Under the pieces are notes generated by a model. The model was not told the DNA's origin. It worked only from the letters and a program-made list of their open reading frames with translations, and ran no database searches. DNA of 64,000 nt from Amia ocellicauda (Eukaryota; Chordata; Actinopteri; Amiiformes; Amiidae), in NCBI RefSeq assembly GCF_036373705.1, contig NW_027102716.1:62001-126000 (forward strand), written 5' to 3'. The position numbers and the translations under genes were made by a program. Positions 55,754 through 64,000 of the stretch are shown here, in pieces. How positions within the stretch are numbered: position 1 is the stretch's first letter; every line of letters starts with the position of its first letter.

Positions 55754-56181
55754 TGTGGAAGGAAAGTTAGAAATTTTTTCTCTAATACCTGTTTTTCTCT
55801 CTTGTATACTTAAGAAAGATAAGGTCAAGCTAGAAGGTCAGGCCAGAAGGTAGTTTGATTTCTGTTTGTTATTTACGATGAGAATCTTGGAGACAATGTC
55901 AAACAGTATGATTGAAGTGCCTGCTCCCTAATCCATGTGTTGATCTATGAACTCTGTCCTATAATGATATAAATTCTGCTTAGCTAACTTTTAAGATAAC
56001 ATAGTAATGACTTTCTGATTATAACCAGCTCTTTGATTTTTGTGTATAAAAGCTCTGACTGTTAAAATGAAGGCAGAGCGACTTTGGGATCTACTTGAGT
56101 CACTGTTCCTCTCCACGCTGCATGTATTAAAGGCATTGCAACTAACGCTCCAACCTGGTTGAAGATGATTGTTCTTCCACA
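55754..56181 (+). mobile_element. Solo LTR, retrovirus-type (fossil, right arm)
   Basis: Arm partner of 8159-8585 with the same ends, TATA-like box and insertion site. Confidence 0.8.
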
Positions 56182-56324
56182 TCAGATTTGACATTACTGT
56201 ATGTATGCAGGCCCTTGTAATTGCTTTTCCAATACTGCCAACTGGTTATTGATGATTGATTTCACATTGTGGTACGAGTATCGAGTGAAATGAGTGCTAT
56301 CCACCCCAGCAACACAGTGATAAC

Positions 56325-56735
56325 ATGGAGCCGGCAAGTCATCCAGGTCACAATAGAGGTCAAGCAGTGGGAGGAGGAAGACGTGGTGGTCAAAGGAATG
56401 GAAGGGGACATGCACCCTTTCTGAGAGGTGGTCGTGGGCCTCGTCATAGAGGAGGGCTTAGGCCTCACCAGAGAGGCAGCCATGGGCCTCATTTGAGAGG
56501 TGTTGGGGGAACGTGGTAGAGGACAAGGCCACGGACCAGACAGCGGCAGCAACAGCAAATAGTGTCCAGTGAAATCCGAGAAATAGTTGTAGAGCATGTT
56601 GTAAATCATGGCATGACCATGACTGAGGCAGCTACAATGATTCAATCAAACCTCAGAATCAACTCAGGATCAACTGTGGCCTCAATCATCAGAAATTTCC
56701 GTACTGAGAAGCGGCAAGTCTTCAGCATGCACTAA
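56325..56735 (+). pseudogene. Transposase N-terminal remnant (right arm)
   Basis: Arm partner of 7605-8015, starting MEPASHPGHNRGQAVGGGRR, with the same TAG after GGTW and the same early stop after the helix-turn-helix. Both defects predate the arm duplication. Confidence 0.6.
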
Positions 56736-57769
56736 ACATTAGGCTACTCTCAATTGTCAAATGACTGTATACTGCATACCAATGTGTAGCACAGAGTATA
56801 GTGTGCCTTTTGAAAGAAATGCAGACAGAGTGAAGCAGCTGATGACTGAGTATGTTCAGGTATGTTCAGTTTCAAGATGCCTCTTGTGAAAAATGGTTGT
56901 GAGAACCTGAACCTGAACACAGGGCTGATGGAAATTCAGAAGTACAGTAATCAATCCTTTGTTTTACACTAAGCCAGGTGAGGAACACTGCAGTTGACAT
57001 TTTACTGTAGTTTTGTTCTTTTTTGTAGCTAATTATTGTTGCATGGCTTCAAAGAAACCTATGGTGTGATTTGATTGTATTGCATCAATACATTTCAGAT
57101 TTTGTTCAATGATTCCACTGTGTCTGTAGTATTCTCTCTACTAGTCCTTTTACAGTGATGTATTTATGTGTAGTACCATAATGAAACATGTATCACATAT
57201 TTTGTACTACAATATTTAATGATTGTACGAACAACTACACAGTGAAACTATCGGTATCTTCTCTGTGGGTGATCTAAATAAATGTTACTATGGTATTTCA
57301 TGATAAATGAATTATTTGAACCAACAAGTCTGCAAGTGCAAGGTTTCTTTAAAGATATGAATGCACAATGCAATGTTTTGAACATTGGACAGCCTGTGTT
57401 ACAAGTGATGACCGTTTTGAGTTTTGTGTCTAGAGTTTTGAAAAATGACATCAAGGTTCTGAAATTAGTGACAAAGTGATTGTAAAAAACTGTATATTCA
57501 TCCTATTTAATGTGCTCTTTTAAAATGTACTTTTCTTTTTTATGTTGCCATTTCTGTTCTACCAATGTTTCAGTTGTTAGCCAAAGATTGACAGAGTACA
57601 TCTCATACACACAGGCCAGACAGCAAGGATTTCTTTTTGAAATTCAATTACAAATGCTGCATGAACTCATCAATACGATTAGAGCTCCTGAAAGCAATAT
57701 AACTAACTCACTCTACAGCATCTCATTAGCAGTGAAAAGAAACCAAGAAAGTTGGGACAGTCGACTGTT

Positions 57770-58190
57770 TACCACTATGTAACATCACCTTTTCTTTTAA
57801 TAACACTTATTAAGCACTTGGGCACTGAAGACACCACTTGGTTAAGTTTAGCAAGTGGGATTTCCCCCCATTCATCCATTATGCATTTCCTCAGCTGCGC
57901 AACTGCACAGGGCCTTCGTTGTCTTAATTTGCACTTCATAGTGCGCCACACATTCTCAATTCGGAGACAGGTCAGGACTGCAGGCAGGCCATGCTAGCAC
58001 CCGCACTCTCTGCCTATGCAACCATGCGCTTGTAATCTGGGCAGAATGTGGTTTGGCGTTATCCTGCTGAAAAATGCAGGGACGTCCCTGGAAAAGACGA
58101 TGTCTGGATGGCAGCATATGTTGCTCCAAAATGTGTACATCTCTTTCTGCAAAAATGGTGCCCTCACAGATGTGCGAGTTACATGACAGA
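57770..58190 (-). pseudogene. Tc1-type transposase C-terminal fragment (right arm)
   Basis: Arm partner of 6162-6596, with IFQQDNAKPHSAQ and WPACSPDLSPN and the same frameshift before the Glu region. Confidence 0.7.
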
Positions 58191-58370
58191 CAGACACTCA
58201 TACACACTGTCACACCCACACACACACACACACTTTCACAGACAGACACACGCACACACACTCACTTTCACACAGAGACAGACACACAAACACAGAGACA
58301 GACACACACACACTCACTTTCACACAGAGACACACAAACACATACACTTTCACACAGACACACACACACA

Positions 58371-58400
<30 letters not shown>
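58180..58400. repeat. CA/CAGA/CATA compound microsatellite
   Basis: Inverse counterpart of 5950-6160 with CTTTCACACAGAGAC interruptions. Confidence 0.9.
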
Positions 58401-58404
<4 letters not shown>

Positions 58405-58925
58405 AGGAAAAGAAACAATACATTTAAAAATCACAAAAAGATGTAATAAAGTACAGAAAATCTAAATGTAATAAAATGTGATCTTTAATACACACAAATA
58501 TGTATGGCTGGTCGGATGCGTCTTGGACTCGGGTTCCTCTTCATTACGTATAATGCTTTTGCCTTTTGCTATAGCTTTCCGTGGAGGGGATCGTGGGTGA
58601 GTTTGTACCATTCTTGGGAGGCTCTGCCTTGTTGGGGCGGAGCTGTGATCCAGGTGAACAGCAGATCGGACATAGGTGGGCATGTGGGCGGAGGAGGAAG
58701 GCCGGTCAAGCAAATAAGCTTGCTAAGGTACGCAGCAGCAGCAAGCAGCCCCACCATCCAGTCAGCCAGCCAGTCTGGCTGGCAGTGACTGAGTGGTTGA
58801 CAGACGGCAAGCAACGGAATGTACGTGCTCTGTGATGTCATAGGAGTCACCTGAGAGAGATGTTTGTGATGTCATCGCTGAGCTGGCTGGCTCTGTGTGT
58901 CTTGCTGGCTGTGTGTGTGTGTGTG
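58400..58925 (-). mobile_element. SINE-like module, copy 7
   Basis: Arm partner of copy 1. It reads from TGATGTCA motifs at about 58870 down to the LINE-derived 3' part (ATTAAAGATCACATTTTATT onward) and TATG repeats. A CTTGCTGGCTG interruption distinguishes its start. Confidence 0.6.
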
Positions 58926-58934
58926 AGAGAGAGA

Positions 58935-59760
58935 GAGACTTTTTGACTTTTATCAGACTTCATTGCCTGTTTGCAACACGCAATAATTCATACAAAAGAA
59001 AATAAATAAATAAATAAAAAATAGTGTTCCCCTTTGTTTGTCTCCCCCAACAAGCATTAACTCCGCCACTGATCTGTACACTTTTAAAGAAAGCAACCCA
59101 ATACACACAACAAAACAACCATCAAATACTAAACCCTATAAATGAATTACATAATAAAAACCAACTCCCCGTCATACAATTCACAAAGGGCATCATTAAT
59201 ACACCAGACCTGTTCAAAACTCTCCAAATCATTAATCAGCCTGTAATAGTTAAACTCTAGTCTGACTCTGCACTTGACCAGCATGGCAAACACTCTCACT
59301 GCATCCTCACTGCCCTCCCCACACACTCTGTTCTTCCTAGTCTTATAGACGGCCATTTTAGCCTGGCCCAGCAAGAAGTTTACCAGCTGGTCCACATGTT
59401 TGGTCCTTCTGGTGTATCGCGCCCCTAAAATAAAAACCTTTGTGTTAAAAATCAGGTTAAGATCAGTAAAAAGACGAGTTAAAAGACTAAAAATGGGTGA
59501 CAACCGAGAGCAAGTGCTGAAACAGTGAAACACGGTCTCTCTCTGAGCACAGAATGGGCAGGCGTCGGACACAGCAGGGTTAAGAACAGTAATAAAAGAA
59601 TTGACAGCAATAATGGTGTGTAACACCCTCCACTGCAGATTGCCAGCTCTCTTATTGAGGGGGGCTTGTACAGGCTTCTCCAGGCGGGCGCAGTGTCTTC
59701 CCCCAGCCCCAGCCTGTAAAGTAATTTTAGGAATCACAAAGAAACAGTTGAAAGTGCTAA
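58935..59760 (-). mobile_element. Tx1/L1-like LINE 3' end
   Basis: ORF2 C-terminal piece (59737-59147, 196 aa) with LNKRAGNLQWRVLHTIIAVN and ACPFCAQRETVFHCFSTCSR (Cys/His cluster), then a 3'UTR of about 200 bp. The 3' terminus (AAAGTCAAAAAGTC) abuts a TC tract. The reverse transcriptase and endonuclease are missing. The family typically has such a C-terminal Cys/His region. It is on the same strand as the ORF1 fragment at 63345-63950. Confidence 0.7.
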
Positions 59761-61036
59761 ATAAGTATTTTGATGCACCATATTAATTTAGGAAATTTAC
59801 ATGTTGTTTTTCATCAGCTTCTGTATCTGATGGCTCCACATCACTGGCTGGATTGATAGCAACGACACTCTAAAAAAAGAAGTGTTAAGTTTGAGCATTC
59901 AGGACTTGTTTTGAAGATCCTGAATATCACTGGTCCACAATTTATCTGTGAAACTATGGGTTAATCTCCATATACAAAATACTTTTCACACACACTTTAA
60001 ATTTACAACTAAATTTACATGTTGATGTCTTTCGTAAGCTTCTGTATTTGATGGCTCAATATAACTGGTTGCATTAACAGCAACGGCACACTACAAGAAA
60101 ATAACATTATATTTAAACATTCAGGACTGGTTTAGCATCACCTCGAATATCCCTAGCCCTTGAGGTCGATTGTTATTGTGGTCTTCAAGACCAGTGCTTC
60201 TCAACCTTAGTCCTGGAGGAGGCCCACTGTCTGCTGATTTTCATTACAACAACATTGTAGGTTATATCAGTGACTGTGGTCCTAAAGTACCCCTATGCCT
60301 GCTGTTTTTTTTTCCAGTTGAGCTCTTAATTACCTAATTGGCTTAACTGAAGCCATTTAACCCTTTTCCCAGGTCTTTGGTTGTTGATGAGTTACAAAGA
60401 GCTGGATTGTGGCCCGCCATGACTGGAAGTGAAGAACACTCACTCTAGGCCTTTAACTTAATGTTCATATGTAGGGGCCTATCCATCTGATTTGTTTTTG
60501 CACATTTATTAACAGAAAAATTGATGGTACGTGAAATCATCTGAGCTGAAAAATATAATGTTCCACCAATAATAAAATAAATGTATTAATTAAAATTATA
60601 GAGATAATAGAATGTTCACAGATTATTAGTTCAGAAGACAAAATATTTTTTTATATCTTAAATAGAATTAACACTCAAATCAGTTGTAGGGTAAACAAGG
60701 TCTATTTTTTGGATTGATTTTATAATTATACATGTATGGCTGCATGAAGCTTACCTGAGAATCTGATATTTTAGTAACTTTGTTGCTTCTTGTTGGGTAG
60801 TCCACGTTTGCCGCCGTTCTTTTTCTGTAAATGTAAATCAAAAGGCAATAATTACATACTGTAATTAAAATACAAAAAGTATAAACATTGTATTATTATT
60901 TTTGTATCCTGTTTCTCCATCTCGATGCTGTTCTTTTTGGAATTGCATATCTAGGTTTACTTAAATACTGTTTATAAGATTGTAAACTCATCATCCAAAT
61001 TTCTTCATTTGCCAAACTTTATGTAGTGCGCTTGCA
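59761..61036. other. BEN gene upstream DNA unique to the right side
   Basis: No coding region of note. Two direct, diverged copies of a segment with CTTCTGTATYTGATGGCTC occur at about 59815 and 60040, and a spread repeat lies at 60190-60460. Confidence 0.5.
60190..60460. mobile_element. Interspersed non-autonomous repeat
   Basis: CAGTGCTTCTCAACCTTAGT, TCCTGGAGGAGGCCCACTG and GAGCTCTTAATTACCTAATT form a pattern I recall as a widespread vertebrate DNA-transposon-type repeat. Ends are not resolved. Confidence 0.4.
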
Positions 61037-61228
61037 GTTTCAGAAGAAGAAAAAAAACTGTAACAGATGGGATATGTAGTACTTTATACTCGAGTGGTCT
61101 ATGCGATTACACCCTGTTGGTGTTATTAAGAACGCCAAGTACCAGAATGCAGAGCGGGACTGTTTTTTGTGCCGTGACTTGTCGGGGGAAAAACGCGCAG
61201 AAAAAACGGACGAGAAGGTGAAGGTAGT

Positions 61229-63480
61229 ATGGCGGTGATGCACGCGTTGGTGAAGTGGGAAAGCGGGGTCGACAAAGACTCTTACAGCGTGATTCCCACT
61301 GCTTGCTTTCGCAATTTTGATTTATTCAGCATTGCTGATGATGACGAAGAGACGACTCGAAACTTCAGAGCAGAGTGGAGAGACACGAACAAACCTCCAA
61401 AAGGTGGATGGCCTGTCCATGAAGCGCAGATCATTATGACTGGTAACAATGTTTATTTAAAAAAAAAAACATTAAAGTCTTTACATGCTATTTGATATAT
61501 ACAATCACAGTATATTTGAAATGAATGTTTAAGTTATTAATGTGTTGTACTTCTAACATACTCTTATAACATGGTAGGTGGTGGTGAGGGCGCTAAAAAC
61601 TCGTCATACTTGACTGGCATTTGTAAGAACGATTTATTGTGTGTTGTGCTTTACAATAAAATCCCCCAAATCACAAAATAAATTAAACCAGATATAATTT
61701 AACTTCAGTTTTGATTCACTGTTGGCTGTTCATCTTAATTTGTATGGTCAAAGCACAGTATTTTTATGACAAATAAATATAATCCCCAAATATCTGTGGA
61801 CATAATGCAGGGTTTTATTTATTTTATTTTTATTTTAGGAAAAGAAGGCGAACTAAGAAGAAAACTTAATGACCTAACAAAAATGCCCTGTCCTAAAATG
61901 AAGACAGTACCTAAACCAAACAAAAAACTTCAAATTTCAGATGATAGTGACCTTGATGAACCACAGTTACCGGTGAGATAATTACAGTGACGATAATAAA
62001 TGTATTGCAGGATTGTGTTTTTTAAATCATTTTCATATATATATATATATATATATTCATTTTAAACTCTTTTTCTCTCTGAATACAGCACAAAATAAGA
62101 AAGAAAACCGATGGAGCTTCAAGAATTAGATCCCGTCATATTCTACAGACATTTAAAGAGTCCAGTGAAGTTGAGCTACAGCAAAACGTTAAGCAGCTCG
62201 AAAAGGAAAACACAAGACTTAAAAATGAAAACCAATGTCTTCGAAACCGTATGGTTGATGGTAAGTTTTTTTATTTATAGCAAATAATTCCTTACCTTGA
62301 TAAATGTTATTCTTCAGTAATTTAGATTCCAGAGTAATGTATTATAGTTGATCATACTGAAGTAATCTAGAACCACAATACAGACTCTTAATGTGCACTG
62401 TCTAATAGTTTAATAATACTGATTATTAAATAAAGTTTTTCAACATAACTTCATAATCCTACATTAATGACTATATGCATTACATTAGACCTGGTAATTG
62501 TTGTATTTTATCTCTTTTATTTTTTTCGTAGCTAATGTTAATGACCCACAAAAAGGTCAGTTTGCCAATAACATAGAGCAAGTCTCTCAAGTATAATTGC
62601 AGGCATTGATGGTTTTGTTTTCACTTTGTATTAAATATATTACTAGAAATGATTATCATTTAATACTAAGGTTTTTTTCTCCAGAGATTCCAGACCTTTT
62701 GGACAATCTGAAAAAAATTGTAACAAAAGCCACATTTATCAGCAATGAAGACAAAAGTGTGTCACCATCAAGTGGTTCTGACAGCCCCACAGCAAATTGT
62801 TCTGAATCTGACAAAGAATCACCAAAACAGGTATAACACTCTTGGTCTACAATATTACAAAGACAAGGTAAAAATATATATATTGAAAACAAATATTGGT
62901 TGTAAACAATCTAATGATGCTACATTATCAGTTATATTCATAGTTATAGTTGATAATAAGAATGTAATTGAATTATGGGTGTCACAGATTCACTGACTTT
63001 ATTATGTCTGTAAATTAATAAACTTAGAATTGAGACATACTGTGGTCTTTAATAACACATTTCTGTAACAAAATCACAGCCTTACTGATAATGTATTCCA
63101 CTTAACATAATATAAGAATAGTTTGGGGATATACTTGTTTTTTATTTACCATTGTCTTTTAGGTGGAAATATTCCCAGGCACTGGAGTTTACATTGACAA
63201 ACTGTCCTGGATCCTTGCAGAGAGGTGCAGCACGAATACGTCATATGCAAGAACCCTGACGGTTGCTGTCTTTGACTTTCCAACATTACTAAAGAGCAAT
63301 CTTCGTGGTGGTGGCAGCAAGAGAGATCCAACTTCGGAGACATTAAGATCCTCATTGATGTTATTGAGGATCATATACAGCTGCCTTCGGAAGGACACGA
63401 CGTGTTTCAGTTGCGGGGCTTTGCAGCCCAGCGGGACCCTCTTAATGCCGGACATCAGCTGCCCGAGCCGGTGCGGATGA
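61229..63480 (+). CDS. BEN-domain protein gene, right copy (six exons)
   Basis: Exons 61229-61442, 61839-61972, 62089-62260, 62532-62555, 62685-62830 and 63163-63480; GT-AG introns; 335 aa. Same layout as the left copy: N-terminal block ending GGWPVHEAQI, a lysine-rich exon, a coiled coil (exon 3), a 24-nt micro-exon encoding ANVNDPQK with its neighbours, a Ser-rich exon, and a BEN-like C-terminus (GTGVYIDKLSWILAERC, TLTVAVFDFPTLLKSNL). It differs from the left copy at a Thr/Arg in exon 2 (KMKTVPKP against KMKRVPKP). From about 63345 the reading frame runs through antisense LINE DNA to a stop at 63480. Both copies being intact suggests recent duplication or conversion. Function unknown beyond likely nuclear DNA or chromatin binding. 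Confidence 0.75.
62035..62056. repeat. AT microsatellite in BEN intron 2 (right)
   Basis: Short counterpart of the left-arm tract at 2187-2238. Confidence 0.95.
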
Positions 63481-63946
63481 ACGGAGGGACGTTAGACAGC
63501 GTTACCTTCCGGGCAGGAGCAGCGAGCGGCAACACCGGGGTGAAAGTGTCGTCTAACACTGTGCCATTAGCCACTAGCTGATTGAGCAGATCAGTGGTTT
63601 TTAAGAAGATAACAATGGCAGCAGACTTGATATTTTCACACCCTGCTACCTCCCCAACCGCTAACACACACTGCTCTAGGGGGCAGAACTGCACCGGAGC
63701 GATCTTGACTCCATGGCGTCGGGTCAGTTTTTCAAAAGACGCATTCAGGGGGTCCGACCCCCCGACCCGGGAAGAACTACCGGTACTCCCCCCTCCCCTC
63801 CCCTGTTCCCCCACAATAAGAAAAGCACTGAAAACAGAAGACAAAATAAACAAACTGAAAAAAGTAAAGCAACAAAAAAACGCAGCCAAAGGACAGAGCT
63901 CTCAGCAGCACTCCCGCTCACTGCAGACCCCTCCCACACACTCCCA

Positions 63947-63950
<4 letters not shown>
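63345..63950 (-). pseudogene. Tx1-like LINE ORF1 fragment (right arm)
   Basis: Arm partner of 300-905, with the same junction to the BEN domain and the same 5' boundary at a GA/TC tract (about 63950-63990). Confidence 0.6.
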
Positions 63951-63985
<35 letters not shown>

Positions 63986-64000
63986 GAGAGTTAGTGTCTG

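Larger units (their letters stand above)
55254..57492 (+). mobile_element. IS630/Tc1-mariner-type TIR transposon (right arm)
   Basis: Ends CACTTTTTTACAATCACTTT and the inverse, with TA on both sides (55252-55253, 57493-57494). Contains the same solo LTR and transposase remnant as 6852-9074. Duplicated with the arm, not an independent insertion. Confidence 0.8.
54250..58925 (-). repeat. Inner arm of inverted repeat, right copy
   Basis: Inverse partner of about 3770-9690. It lacks the 4697-5949 Tc1 insertion and neighbouring duplication. It has about 300 bp (54615-54935) absent on the left. Confidence 0.9.
61037..64000 (-). repeat. Outer arm of inverted repeat, right copy
   Basis: Inverse partner of 263-3240. 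It still matches at the last base of the window, so the repeat may extend further. Confidence 0.95.

Noticed and set aside
1-64000. Palindrome as a pure assembly artefact
   Set aside because: Each arm carries its own insertions, deletions and microsatellite lengths, which a duplicated contig would not show. Read-level proof is still lacking.

Overview
This window looks like nuclear DNA of a ray-finned fish. The evidence is a tandem array of vertebrate-type 5S rRNA genes, fish-type Tc1 transposons, several LINE families found in fish, a Gmr1-type LTR retrotransposon and a spliced gene with GT-AG introns. Nothing prokaryotic is present. I cannot name the species.

Layout. (1) 263-3240 and 61037-64000 are near-identical outer arms of a large inverted repeat. 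Each carries one copy of a six-exon BEN-domain gene, transcribed outward, with an antisense LINE ORF1 fragment fused to its last exon. (2) About 3770-9690 and 54250-58925 are inner arms of the same inverted repeat. They carry a 2.2 kb TA-flanked DNA transposon with a solo LTR nested inside it, Tc1 pieces and microsatellites. A Tc1 element at 4697-5949 is present only on the left. (3) 9.7-32.1 kb is a transposon graveyard: a CR1-like LINE, a retrovirus-like gag/LTR remnant, two copies of a GA-microsatellite-associated LINE (one nearly full length), a Gmr1-type element, and repeated copies of a chimeric SINE-like module. (4) A Tc1 element (32133-33268) abuts a tandem array of 56 5S rRNA gene copies (33269-52101, about 335 bp per unit). 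(5) 52.1-54.2 kb holds another copy of the module and part of an LTR-like sequence.

The 5S array is the functional or formerly functional RNA locus. Its units are unusually heterogeneous and fall into subfamilies. They have spread by block duplications, including a tandem 10-unit (3.35 kb) higher-order duplication. Most copies share differences from the usual vertebrate 5S sequence, including a compensated base-pair change in helix I, while many carry changes in the TFIIIA-binding box C region.

The BEN genes are the only candidate host protein genes. All splice sites are conserved in both arms, so the inverted duplication is recent or still being homogenised. All other coding sequence belongs to mobile elements, most of it visibly decayed. 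Assignments rest on reading the sequence only; no database search was possible.
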